The notes beneath the pieces were generated by a model that made no database searches, was not told where the DNA came from, and saw only the letters and a program-made list of their open reading frames with translations. Shown piece by piece: positions 7,609-15,473 of a stretch of 64,000 bases of DNA. Position 1 is the first letter of the stretch, and every line of letters starts with the position of its first letter. Position numbers and translations under genes: made by a program. The stretch lies in assembly GCA_965197455.1 (NCBI GenBank), contig OZ240208.1:2170001-2234000 (forward strand), written 5' to 3'. The stretch comes from JAGWBD01 sp965197455. GTDB lineage: Bacteria; Chloroflexota; Anaerolineae; Aggregatilineales; Phototrophicaceae.

Positions 7609-8241
7609 TCAGGCAGACTCGCCGACGCGGCGCTCGCTGCCGGCCAGCAAACGGCGAATGTTACCCAGAAAACGGATATAAATGAGCAGCGCGGCCAGCA
7701 CGGCATACCAGTTGTAGACCTCTGCCAGCTCGCCCGCGTTGACCAGCACGAGAACCCACAGCATCACCAGGGTGACGCCGGTCAGCACCGCCAGCGACAT
7801 GAAACGCGTCAGCCGCAGGATGACGAGGCCGACCGCAAGGCAGACGAGGAACTGCAGCGGCGCGATCAGGATCAGCGAGCCGAAGACGACGGCAGCGCCC
7901 TTGCCACCGCGCAGCTGGCGGGTCAGCAACAGGACGATCAGCGACCAGTTGTGGCCGGTCATGCAGGCGAGCGTGGCCAGCACGGTCGCCTCGTCGGCTT
8001 GCTCCGGCGCCAGCGCCCGCGCCAGCAGGATGGCGATGATGCTCTTGGCCATGTCCATCACGCCCACGAGCTGGCCGGCGCGCGTGCCCACGGCGCGGGC
8101 GACGTTGGTGCCGCCCATGTTGCCGCTACCCACCTCGAAGATATTGACGCCGCGCATGCGCGCGATGAGCCAGGCCGAGGGGATGGAGCCCAGCAGGTAG
8201 CTGATAGCCGCGATGAGAATCCAGGTCGTGTTGTCAGTCAT
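7609..8241 (-). CDS. plsY: Glycerol-3-phosphate acyltransferase PlsY
   Basis: PlsY transfers the acyl chain from acyl-phosphate to glycerol-3-phosphate, the first committed step of phospholipid synthesis, in the inner membrane. The 210-residue length and five or so hydrophobic helices fit. Motif 1 appears as GSGNMGGTNVARAVG near residues 39-53, motif 2 as DMAKS near residue 63 and motif 3 as GHNWSLIVLLLTRQLRGGKG near residue 100. The usual Pro and Phe of motif 3 are diverged but the GGKG loop is kept. It sits between a conserved protein of unknown function (8276-8641) and an ABM protein, all on the minus strand and probably co-transcribed from the promoter near 8680. Confidence 0.9.
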   Translation of the reverse strand: MTDNTTWILIAAISYLLGSIPSAWLIARMRGVNIFEVGSGNMGGTNVARAVGTRAGQLVGVMDMAKSIIAILLARALAPEQADEATVLATLACMTGHNWSLIVLLLTRQLRGGKGAAVVFGSLILIAPLQFLVCLAVGLVILRLTRFMSLAVLTGVTLVMLWVLVLVNAGELAEVYNWYAVLAALLIYIRFLGNIRRLLAGSERRVGESA

Positions 8242-8275
8242 GGCTCACGCTCCCCTGCTTTTGCCTGCTGCATCC

Positions 8276-8641
8276 TCAATCCGCCCAGGCCGAGTGCACC
8301 CGTTGCAGCTCCTTATCGAAGAAGGCCCGCTCACCGACCTTGCCCGCGTTCGGCGGCAGGCGGCCGATCTTCCGCACGAGTTTGAAGAAGCCGACGCCCG
8401 GCAGGCCATCCGCCTTGCGCAGCACCAGCACGCCGAGCAAGGGCCAGCCTTCGTCGTGTTCGGCCATGCTGATGTCATTCAGCAACCCGGGGAGATGCCG
8501 GCTCAGGATATAGGGCTGCAGCGGGAGGCCCGCCCGCTGCGCCAGTTCGCCGTAGGTGATGGTGCGCCGCGCGCAGGCGCGCCGCATCAGGGCATCGCGC
8601 ACCGACTCATGGTAGTGCTCGTACAGCGCTTCGTACTTCAT
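8276..8641 (-). CDS. Conserved protein of unknown function
   Basis: This 121-residue protein opens with MKYEALYEHYHESVRDAL. A middle segment, TITYGELAQRAGLP, is faintly like the winged-helix lead-in of alkyltransferase-type domains but lacks the PCHR active site. The later part, GWPLLGVLVLRKADGLPGVGFFKLVRKIG, resembles a family of short bacterial proteins of unknown role that I recall only by pattern. The ATG at 8641 is preferred over GTG at 8656 because GGGAG lies seven bases before it. It is first in an apparent operon with plsY and the ABM gene. Its promoter faces and overlaps the promoter of the cysteine synthase leader. I assign no function. Confidence 0.68.
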   Translation of the reverse strand: MKYEALYEHYHESVRDALMRRACARRTITYGELAQRAGLPLQPYILSRHLPGLLNDISMAEHDEGWPLLGVLVLRKADGLPGVGFFKLVRKIGRLPPNAGKVGERAFFDKELQRVHSAWAD

Positions 8642-8658
8642 CCCGGCTCCCGGCACGC

Positions 8659-8687
8659 TTGACGACGCGCCAGCCCGTGATTATACT
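8659..8687 (+). promoter_or_regulatory. Strong sigma70-type promoter of the cysteine synthase leader
   Basis: TTGACG (8659-8664), a 17-base spacer, then TATACT (8682-8687) predicts transcription from about 8694, some 230 bases before the cysteine synthase start. On the opposite strand a perfect TATAAT (8685-8680) overlaps this -10 and probably serves the divergent plsY operon, so the two promoters compete for the same DNA. Confidence 0.75.
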
Positions 8688-8724
8688 CAATGTATCGACA
8701 AGCCGTAACGAAGGCTGATAAACT

Positions 8725-8763
8725 GTGTACACTCGCTGTGTCTGTCTGAAGCAGGGTCGTTAG
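8725..8763 (+). CDS. Candidate Cys-codon leader peptide
   Basis: A GTG at 8725 opens a 12-codon frame reading MYTRCVCLKQGR, ending in TAG. Two of the codons are TGT (Cys), separated by one Val. Ribosome-binding support is weak: only GAAGG, about ten bases upstream. It is listed because of its place between a strong promoter and a terminator ahead of a cysteine biosynthesis gene. Confidence 0.35.
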   Translation: MYTRCVCLKQGR

Positions 8764-8813
8764 CGCCACTTCAGACACAGGCATTCCGGCAGACCGCCAC
8801 CGACTGAAAGGCA

Positions 8814-8883
8814 GCAAACGTCCCTGAGCGATGGCCTTGCACCCCATCGCCCGCGCGGAAACGAGACGTTTGCGCCTTTTTTT
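8814..8883 (+). terminator. Intrinsic terminator in the cysteine synthase leader
   Basis: An outer perfect 9-bp stem (8814-8822 with 8865-8873) encloses an inner perfect 7-bp hairpin (8828-8834 with 8844-8850). It is followed by GCC and seven T residues (8877-8883). It lies 45 bases before the gene start, so unregulated read-in would be stopped unless the stem is prevented from forming. Confidence 0.7.
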
Positions 8884-8927
8884 GTTTGTGGACGGTCTGT
8901 TTTTGTTTGGCACAGAGCAGGATACTT

Positions 8928-9878
8928 ATGACTCTCACGCTGGCAGCGCCCCGCACCAGCAGCAGCGCCGACAACCTGGCGCAGCAGATCGGCCACACGC
9001 CGCTGCTGGGCCTGCAGTTGCCCGACGTGCGGCTGCCGGAGTCGGTGCTGCTGCTGGCCAAGGCCGAGTGGTATAACCCGGGCGGCAGCGTCAAGGACCG
9101 CCCTGCCTGGACCATCATGCAGCAGGCCATCGCCAGCGGCGCGCTCACGCCGGACATCCCTCTGGTCGACAGCACCAGCGGCAACACCGGCATCGCCTAC
9201 GCCATGATCGGCGCGGCCCTGGGCTATCGCGTGCGCCTCTATCTGCCCGCCAACGTCAGCCAGGAACGCATCGCCATCCTGCGCGCCCATGGCGCCGAAC
9301 TCATGCTCACTGACCCGCTGGAGGGCAGCGACGGCGCCCTGCTGGCCGTGCAGGAACTGATGGCGCGCGAGCCGGAGCGCTGGTTTTATGCCGACCAGTA
9401 CAACAACCCGGCCAATGTGGCGGCACACTACGAAACGACCGGCGTCGAGCTTTGGGAGCAGACCGGCGGCGCAATCACCCATTTCGTCGCGGGCCTGGGC
9501 ACCAGCGGCACCTTCACCGGCGTCGGGCGTCGCCTGCGCGACTACAAGCCGGGGGTGCAGCTGGTCTCCGTACAGCCGGATTCACCCTTCCACGGTCTGG
9601 AAGGTCTCAAGCACATGGACACGGCCATCCGTCCCGGCATCTACGACGAGGCCCTGGCCGACCGCGAACTGCAGGTGAGCACCGAGGCGGCGCATACGCT
9701 GGCGCGGCGTCTGGCGCGCGAGGAAGGCTGGCTGGTGGGCATCAGCGCAGCCGCGGCGTTGGTCGCGGCGCGGCAGCTGGCGCAGGAACAGGCCGACCTG
9801 GGGCAGCCGGCCGTCATCGTGACAATTCTGCCGGACAGCGCGCACAAGTACCTCTCCGAATCTTTCTGGCACGCCTGA
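8928..9878 (+). CDS. Cysteine synthase family PLP enzyme
   Basis: This 316-residue fold-type II PLP enzyme would make cysteine from O-acetylserine (or O-phosphoserine) and sulfide. The PLP lysine lies in YNPGGSVKDRPAW near residue 58. The substrate loop is STSGNTGIAYAMIG and the phosphate-binding Gly-rich loop is GLGTSGTFTGVGR. A late SAAAALVAA segment contributes the Ser near the PLP ring nitrogen. It could be CysK, CysM or a cystathionine beta-synthase-like enzyme; sequence alone does not separate them. The ATG at 8928 is chosen because upstream codons lie in the U-rich terminator tail. Expression is probably controlled by the leader at 8694-8927. Confidence 0.9.
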   Translation: MTLTLAAPRTSSSADNLAQQIGHTPLLGLQLPDVRLPESVLLLAKAEWYNPGGSVKDRPAWTIMQQAIASGALTPDIPLVDSTSGNTGIAYAMIGAALGYRVRLYLPANVSQERIAILRAHGAELMLTDPLEGSDGALLAVQELMAREPERWFYADQYNNPANVAAHYETTGVELWEQTGGAITHFVAGLGTSGTFTGVGRRLRDYKPGVQLVSVQPDSPFHGLEGLKHMDTAIRPGIYDEALADRELQVSTEAAHTLARRLAREEGWLVGISAAAALVAARQLAQEQADLGQPAVIVTILPDSAHKYLSESFWHA

Positions 9879-9963
9879 GCGGACGCGACCTGCGCGCTGG
9901 CGCGGCCAGCACCGTCCTGTTGTATACTCCACCCGTCCGCCCCTGACAGCCGTGAACGCGCGC

Positions 9964-10812
9964 ATGGACCATGAGCAGCCCGTCTCCGCCAGGTTGTACA
10001 CCGAGGAATACTTCCGCACAGCCTGCGAAGGCTATGACGAGTTCAACGCCAGCGAAGGCGAGCATCTGTCACGACGCCTGCGGGCCGCCTTCGAGCTGGC
10101 CGAGGTGTTGCCGGGCATGCGCGTGCTGGATGTCGGCTGCGGCCGCGGCGAAATCCTGCGCCACTGCGCGCAGCTGGGCGCTTTCGCCTGCGGTGTAGAC
10201 TACGCGCCGGTGGCGCTGCAGCTGGCACACCGGGTAGTGACGGCCCTTGACGCGCTGCAGGGCCGTATTGCCCTGGGCCAGGCGAACGCCAGACAGCTGC
10301 CTTTCGCCAGCGCCAGCTTCGACCGCGTCCTGCTCTTCGACGTGGTTGAGCACCTGCACCCCTGGGAGCTGCAGGCGGCGCTACTGGAGGTGCGGCGCGT
10401 GCTGAAGCCGGAGGGCCGCCTCGTCATCCATACCGCGCCCAACATCTGGTACGACCGCTACGCCTATCCCCTGGTGCGGCTGGCGCGCCGTCTGATTGGC
10501 CAGGGCGCGCACTACCCACAGAACCCGCGCCAGTTCCTCGTCGACGCCAACGAGCATGTGCACGTCAACGAACAGTCCCTGCTGAGCATGCAGCGGGCGC
10601 TGCGGCGGGCCGGCTTTCGCGGCCGGGTGTGGCTGGACAGTCCGCCACAGAACCGGGATGAAGCGCTGCCGCTGGCCTTGCTGCGCCGGCTGGCCTTCGA
10701 TGTGCCGCCCTTCCGCTGGTTCTTCGAGCGCGAGGTCTTCGCCGTCGCCCGGGTTCACTCGCTGCGCAGCGCCAGCGCCGTGGCCAGTCGCCCCAGACGC
10801 CAGGCCGGATAA
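9964..10812 (+). CDS. Class I SAM-dependent methyltransferase
   Basis: This soluble methyltransferase of about 282 residues has motif I as VLDVGCGRGEILRHCA near residue 53 and an acidic residue ending the second strand in GVDYAP. Motif IV appears as FDRVLLFDVVEHLHPWELQ and a post-motif as VRRVLKPEGRLVIHTAPN. It fits the Methyltransf_11 type that methylates small molecules or lipids; the acceptor is unknown. ATG 9964 or GTG 9952 could start it, and neither has a good ribosome-binding site. A TATACT box at 9922-9927 suggests a short leader. The last 58 bases overlap the end of the converging FtsX-type permease gene. Confidence 0.82.
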   Translation: MDHEQPVSARLYTEEYFRTACEGYDEFNASEGEHLSRRLRAAFELAEVLPGMRVLDVGCGRGEILRHCAQLGAFACGVDYAPVALQLAHRVVTALDALQGRIALGQANARQLPFASASFDRVLLFDVVEHLHPWELQAALLEVRRVLKPEGRLVIHTAPNIWYDRYAYPLVRLARRLIGQGAHYPQNPRQFLVDANEHVHVNEQSLLSMQRALRRAGFRGRVWLDSPPQNRDEALPLALLRRLAFDVPPFRWFFEREVFAVARVHSLRSASAVASRPRRQAG

Positions 10813-13310
10813 ATCCCCGCCAGCAGCGCCGCCCCCAGCGCCACCGCAAAGGCCGTTGCCAGCGTCTCCGGCTGCAAGGTCACCGTCATCGCCCAGCCGA
10901 AGGAACGCAGGTTGACAACCGTGATCAGTACCAGCGCCACCAGCATGCCGACGGGCAGGGACAGCGCGCCGGCCGTCGCGCCCATCAGCCCGGTCTGCAG
11001 CAGGGTGTAGCGCCACAGCTGGGCCGGCGACATGCCGCAGGCGCGCAGCACGCCGTACTGGCGCGTGTGCTCCAGTTGCAGCGCCAGCAGCGCGCTGAGG
11101 ATGCCGATGAAGGCCACCACCGTCGCCAGCAACTGCAGCGCGCCGGTGATGAGGAAGGTGCGCTCGAAGAGTTCGAAGACATCCGCGCGCAATTCGCTGT
11201 TGGCACGGGCGAGCAGGTTTTTGCCGACCAGGGTCTCCTCGCGCAGCCGGTTGAGGAGGGTGGAGGGGGAAGCCCCCTCTTCCAGGAAGAGGGCGACCGA
11301 GGAGATCCAAGGGTCGTCGTAGTGCGCGCGGTAGACAGCGGCGTCCATCAACACCGCTCCCTGGTCCGTGGAGTAGTCGTAGTAAACGCCTGCGACGGAA
11401 AATTGCTGCGGGCCACGGTCGGTCTGCAACGTCAGGCGATCGTTGGCGGGGCTGATGCCGCGGCGGAAGGCGAAAGATTCGGAGACCAGCAGCTGGCCGG
11501 CGCGCAGGGCCTGCCAGGCATCCGGCACCTGCAGCCAGGCGTAGCGCCGTTCACCCTGCGTAACATCGCCGGACACGACGTCCAGGTTTGCTGACGGCAG
11601 CTGCGGGAAGTCCGGCGCGGGCACGGCGACCGAACGCACCCAGGACATCTGCGCGACGCCGGGCAGGGCCTGCAACTCGTCGAGGATGGCGGGGTCGATG
11701 TCCTGGGTATCGCCGCTGGAGCGGTTGCCGGCGAACAGGGTCGTCGAGACGTAGATGTCCGCGCCGAGGGTGACGTCCAGCCAGTTGGCGACAGTGCTGC
11801 GAAAGCTGCCAATCATCATGCCGACGCCGACGATGACGCTGACGGCGACGGTGAGCGCGGCCACGGCCACGGCGCTGCGGCTGAGCGAGCGTAACACGGC
11901 GCGCGGCGCCATACGTCCGCTGACGCCGAAGAGTCTCCCGGTCAGCGGCGTGAGGCCGCGCAGCAGCAGGTTCAGCGCCAGCGGCGCGAGCAGGGCGCCG
12001 CCGATGATGAAGGCGGTGAGCGCGATGAAGGCGAAGCGGATGTTGGCGTCCGGCAGGCGCAGCAGCGCGACCCCCAGGGCAGCCAGCACAATGGCCGCCG
12101 CGCTGGCCCTGGGCAGCAGCCAGCGCGCGCGCTGTTCCAGGCCGGAGCGCAGCATGGCCCCCGCCGGCGGGGTGCGCGTGGCTTCAAGGGCCGGCAGACA
12201 GGCCGCGCCGAGGCTGGCCAGCACGCCCGCCGCGACGCCCCGCAGCAGGGTCTGCGGCGCCACCGGCAGGCCCTGCACGTTGACTGTGAAATAGAGATCG
12301 CTGATGGTCTGCGTGACGAGGGCGACCGTCACACGGCCGAAGATGAGTCCCAGACCGAGGCCGGCCAGCGTCCCCACGGCCCCGGCAACCAGGGCCTCGC
12401 CCAGGATGAAGGCGAAGATCTGGCGGCGGCTGGCGCCCAGGGCGCGCAGCGTGGCGATGAGCGGTCGGCGCTGCACCACGCTGAAGACCACTGTGTTGTA
12501 GATGAGGAAGACGCCGACCACCAGCGCCATCAGACTCAGTGATTCCAGGCTGATCTCGAAGGCCTCGGACATCTGCGCCAGGCTGTCACCGTCTTCCTGC
12601 GCCGCGCGCAGGGTGACGCCCGGCGGCAGCAGCGCGCGCAGGGACGCGAGCTCCTGATCAGCCGGCAGCAGCAGGTCGATGCGGGTGATGTAGCCCGGCC
12701 GGCCGAGGAGCTCCTGGGCTGTGGCGATGTCGGTCAGCAGCAGGTCATCCAGCGCCTGGGCGCTGACGCGGCTGGAGGGTTGCAGCAGGCCGGCGACCCG
12801 GATCGTGGCGAGGCGGTCGCCGCTGCGCAGGGTCAGGCTGTCTCCAGGTTCAACGCCGAAGCGCGCGGCCAGGGGCTGGCTGGGCAGCACCGCGCCGGGT
12901 TCGCCGAGGAGGCGCGCAAAGGTCGGGTAGTCGACCGTCCCTGCGTCCGACAAATAGTCGCGGAAGGGAATCTCCGCAAAGGGGTCCACGCCCAGCAGGC
13001 GCAGCGAACGCTCACCGAGACCATCCACGCGTACCTGTTCACTGATGACCGGCGCTACATTGCGCAGGCCGGCTTCGCGGCGCAGTTGTGTGTAGAGCGC
13101 GGTCGGAAGGCCGCCCGGACCGCCCGAGATGCTGTGGGTGGCGCGGCCGCGGACGCTGCGCGCGCTGAGCGAAAAGGCCTGGCTGGCGGCGCTGTTGGCA
13201 AGGTCGATGGCGATGACCATGGCCACGCCCAGGGCCACGCCGACGAGCAGCAGCGTGGATTGCAGAAAACGCTGCGCCAGCGAACGGCGCACGAGGCGCA
13301 GAATCACCAC
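10755..13310 (-). CDS. FtsX/MacB-type ABC transporter permease (double module)
   Basis: This 851-residue membrane protein has two FtsX-like permease modules. The first membrane helix (STLLLVGVALGVAMVIAIDL) is followed by a large extracytoplasmic region, then LMALVVGVFLIYNTVVFSVVQRRPLIATLRALGASRRQIF, the FtsX signature near residue 280. A second set near the end reads VVAFIGILSALLALQLEHTRQYGVLRACGMSPAQLW. This layout matches permeases of lipid or lipoprotein export and of MacB-like systems. The ATPase at 13794 and the permease-like gene at 14540 are upstream in the same operon. The start is one of two adjacent GTG codons (13310 or 13307) without a clear ribosome-binding site. Its 3' end overlaps the methyltransferase tail-to-tail by 58 bases. 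Confidence 0.85.
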   Translation of the reverse strand: MVILRLVRRSLAQRFLQSTLLLVGVALGVAMVIAIDLANSAASQAFSLSARSVRGRATHSISGGPGGLPTALYTQLRREAGLRNVAPVISEQVRVDGLGERSLRLLGVDPFAEIPFRDYLSDAGTVDYPTFARLLGEPGAVLPSQPLAARFGVEPGDSLTLRSGDRLATIRVAGLLQPSSRVSAQALDDLLLTDIATAQELLGRPGYITRIDLLLPADQELASLRALLPPGVTLRAAQEDGDSLAQMSEAFEISLESLSLMALVVGVFLIYNTVVFSVVQRRPLIATLRALGASRRQIFAFILGEALVAGAVGTLAGLGLGLIFGRVTVALVTQTISDLYFTVNVQGLPVAPQTLLRGVAAGVLASLGAACLPALEATRTPPAGAMLRSGLEQRARWLLPRASAAAIVLAALGVALLRLPDANIRFAFIALTAFIIGGALLAPLALNLLLRGLTPLTGRLFGVSGRMAPRAVLRSLSRSAVAVAALTVAVSVIVGVGMMIGSFRSTVANWLDVTLGADIYVSTTLFAGNRSSGDTQDIDPAILDELQALPGVAQMSWVRSVAVPAPDFPQLPSANLDVVSGDVTQGERRYAWLQVPDAWQALRAGQLLVSESFAFRRGISPANDRLTLQTDRGPQQFSVAGVYYDYSTDQGAVLMDAAVYRAHYDDPWISSVALFLEEGASPSTLLNRLREETLVGKNLLARANSELRADVFELFERTFLITGALQLLATVVAFIGILSALLALQLEHTRQYGVLRACGMSPAQLWRYTLLQTGLMGATAGALSLPVGMLVALVLITVVNLRSFGWAMTVTLQPETLATAFAVALGAALLAGIYPAWRLGRLATALALRSE

Positions 13311-13371
13311 GGAGCGGGCGCCTGTAGCGGGGTTTGTACGCTGTCGGGGTAACGTGGGGGCGTTATCGGAT

Positions 13372-13797
13372 TCAAGCCTCCGGGCCGGCCTGCGCCTCCT
13401 CGACGCAGCCGAGGCGCCGCAAGGCCTCCAGCGCCGCCGTGCGCAGCTTGCCTTCGGCGGAGCCGGCGATGAGCAGCAGCGGTTCAATGGCGCGGTCGTC
13501 GCCCAGGCGGCCCAGCGACTGCACAGCGTGCAGCGGCGTCTGCATGCCGGGCGCGTCCAGCGCGCGGATGAGCGGGATGACGGCGCGCGTATCCCCCAGG
13601 CGGCCCAGCATGAGCGCAGCACGGCCGCGCACAATGAGGTCCTCGTTGCGATTCTGCAGCGCCAGGATGAGCGCCGTGACGGCCTCGTCGCCGCCGGCCA
13701 GGCCCAGCTTCATGACGGCTGTGCGGCGCCGATCCTTGTTGTAATCGCGTAACTCGCTCAGGTACTGGCGGATGTCCGCCGGGTTCGGCCCGCTCAT
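13372..13797 (-). CDS. HEAT-repeat protein within the exporter operon
   Basis: This 141-residue alpha-helical repeat protein contains about four HEAT/PBS-type units, visible as RRRTAVMKLGLAGGDEAVTAL, RGRAALMLGRLGDTRAVIPLI, HAVQSLGRLGDDRAIEPLL and RTAALEALRRLG. Such repeats bind other proteins. The ATG at 13797 overlaps the stop of the upstream ATPase in an ATGA, with GGGGAG in reach, so translation is coupled. Its place between the ATPase and the FtsX-type permease suggests a scaffold or regulator of this exporter, which is inference from position only. Confidence 0.8.
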   Translation of the reverse strand: MSGPNPADIRQYLSELRDYNKDRRRTAVMKLGLAGGDEAVTALILALQNRNEDLIVRGRAALMLGRLGDTRAVIPLIRALDAPGMQTPLHAVQSLGRLGDDRAIEPLLLIAGSAEGKLRTAALEALRRLGCVEEAQAGPEA

Positions 13798-14543
13798 GAG
13801 GCTGCTCCCCCTTCCGGGCATCCGTTCCGCTCAATGACGGTCTGCCGTCGGTACGCGCCTGCCACGACGCTCAGGGCGCCGTCCTCAATGCGGCCGACGC
13901 GGTCGGCCAGCGGCAGCGAGTCCCTGTCATGGGTGGCCATCACCAGGGTTTTGCCGGCGTCGCGCGTCAGCGACAGCAGGAGCGTCATTACACGCGCAGC
14001 GCTGTCGCTATCAAGGTTGCCGGTGGGCTCGTCGGCCAGCACGAGCGCAGGCTCGCGGATGAGGGCGCGTGCGATGGCGACGCGCTGCTGCTCACCGGCG
14101 CTGAGCAGGTCCGGGTAATTGTCGGCCAGAGCTTCCAGACCGGTGCGTGCCAGCAGTTCGCGGCCGCGCGCGCGCAACGACGGGCCGCTCTCCCCGGCCA
14201 GTTCGGCGGGCAGAATGACGTTCTCCAGCACTGTCAGGATGGGGATGAGATTAAAGAACTGGAAGACAATGCCGATGTGGTCACGGCGGAAACGCGTCAG
14301 CTCGCGTTCGCTCATGGCGCCGAGTTCCCGGCCGCCGACGCGGACGCTGCCGTCGTCGGGCCGGTCGATGCCGCTCAGCATGTTGAGCAGCGTGCTTTTG
14401 CCACTGCCGCTCCTGCCGAGGAAGACGAGAAACTCGCCTTCAGCCACTTCCAGCTCGACCTGGTCGAGCACGAGGCGACGGCGCTCGCCCTCGCCGAAGG
14501 AGCGGCTGAGGCCCTGGATGGCGACGACCGGCGCTGCGTTCAT
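13794..14543 (-). CDS. ABC transporter ATP-binding protein (LolD/MacB type)
   Basis: This 249-residue ATPase energises the exporter. Walker A is GRSGSGKS (residues 43-50), the Q-loop is in IVFQFFNLIPILTVLENV, Walker B is LVLADEPTGNLDS (D171, E172) and the switch His is in MATHD. The ABC signature reads LSAGEQQR (148-155) rather than the usual LSGGEQQR, a Gly-to-Ala change; both subunits of a homodimer would carry it. It is flanked by ATGA overlaps with the permease-like gene upstream and the HEAT gene downstream, which shows a tightly coupled four-gene operon. Confidence 0.93.
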   Translation of the reverse strand: MNAAPVVAIQGLSRSFGEGERRRLVLDQVELEVAEGEFLVFLGRSGSGKSTLLNMLSGIDRPDDGSVRVGGRELGAMSERELTRFRRDHIGIVFQFFNLIPILTVLENVILPAELAGESGPSLRARGRELLARTGLEALADNYPDLLSAGEQQRVAIARALIREPALVLADEPTGNLDSDSAARVMTLLLSLTRDAGKTLVMATHDRDSLPLADRVGRIEDGALSVVAGAYRRQTVIERNGCPEGGAAS

Positions 14544-15373
14544 GGCGCCCCGTCCCGGGTGAGCAGGCGCAGCGCCAGCTGCAGGGCAATGAGCGCGATC
14601 AGCACCGGCAGGGCCAGCGGCAGCGCGAATTCGATCAGGATACGCAGCGCCGCCGGCAACTCCAGCAGCCGCGGCATGTTGATGAGCAGGAAGTAGAAGA
14701 AGATCTGGCCGCCCAGCGCGACATTGGCGTGAATGCGCACGGGCACCAGCGCACCGGTGGCGAGCGCGAGGGCCGCGATCATCAGCGGCTCCAGCATCAG
14801 GCGCAGCAGCGAGGACAGCAGGCCCAGCATCAGTGTCAGGCGCGAGACGAGCGTATTCTCCTCGAAGGGCCAGTACTGCGCGTAGAGCAGGCCGATGACC
14901 GGCAGGGTGAGCAGCGAGGCGGACATGATGACCAGGCCCAGATCCTCGACCTGACGCCATACGCCGGCTGCCGCCTTGCTGTAGAGAATCTGGCGCAGCG
15001 ACATGGGCGTGGTGCGCAACAGGGTCATGGTGTTGTCGCGCTGCTCCTCCACGACCAGGCGCACGGTGAAAAAGCCGATGCGCACGATCAGGCGCGCGTA
15101 GAGCACGAAGACGACGGGCAGCAGCACCAGCGCAACCGGCAGCAAGGCGAAGATCAGCGGCAGCAGCAGCGGCAGCAGCAACGAGAACGCCAGCAGCGCT
15201 CCCTGCACGAGCAGGATGCGCGCCAGCAGCCCGGATTCGAACGGCAACATTTTCCAGTGGATGCCGAGATGACGGCGCACGACGGGGTTGGAGCGACGCG
15301 CCCAGTGGGGCAGGCGTCGGTCCAGCGAAGGGACAAAAGCGACCCGGTAGACCGGGCTTGCGATGCTGTCCAA
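14540..15373 (-). CDS. Multi-spanning ABC-2-like permease component
   Basis: This 277-residue protein has about six hydrophobic helices. An amphipathic cytosolic start is followed by a very Leu-rich double helix (LLLPLLLPLIFALLPVALVL), a cytosolic segment EEQRDNTMTLLRTTPMSLRQILYSK, and later helices to the end. The EEQRDNT...LLRTTPMS motif recalls the coupling region of ABC-2 type permeases, so I infer a second membrane component. The start is TTG at 15373, supported by AGGGAC about seven bases before it. It is the first gene of the operon and its stop overlaps the ATPase start. Confidence 0.7.
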   Translation of the reverse strand: MDSIASPVYRVAFVPSLDRRLPHWARRSNPVVRRHLGIHWKMLPFESGLLARILLVQGALLAFSLLLPLLLPLIFALLPVALVLLPVVFVLYARLIVRIGFFTVRLVVEEQRDNTMTLLRTTPMSLRQILYSKAAAGVWRQVEDLGLVIMSASLLTLPVIGLLYAQYWPFEENTLVSRLTLMLGLLSSLLRLMLEPLMIAALALATGALVPVRIHANVALGGQIFFYFLLINMPRLLELPAALRILIEFALPLALPVLIALIALQLALRLLTRDGAP

Positions 15374-15473
15374 TGGTCTGTCCCTGTTCCCGTCTACCTG
15401 AGTGTAGCAAAAAGGCGCGACCCTGACGAGATGCTGTACAATCTGCTGACAGGCAGAGAGTCTTGAGGTTTAC

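Larger units (their letters stand above)
8694..8927 (+). promoter_or_regulatory. Structured leader with attenuator upstream of cysteine synthase
   Basis: Between the promoter and the gene lie, in order, a 12-codon frame with two Cys codons (8725-8763), a 9-bp stem (8743-8751 with 8769-8777) whose 5' arm overlaps the second Cys codon, and an intrinsic terminator (8814-8883). This order is that of a transcription attenuator sensing charged tRNA-Cys. No T-box sequence (UGGNACCGCG-like) and no SAM-I core could be found, so a known riboswitch is not evident. The mechanism is inference; the promoter, frame and terminator are seen directly. Confidence 0.55.

Noticed and set aside
8694..8927. T-box or SAM-I riboswitch in the cysteine synthase leader
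   Set aside because: No UGGNACCGCG-like T-box element and no SAM-I core were seen. A different class cannot be excluded without covariance search.
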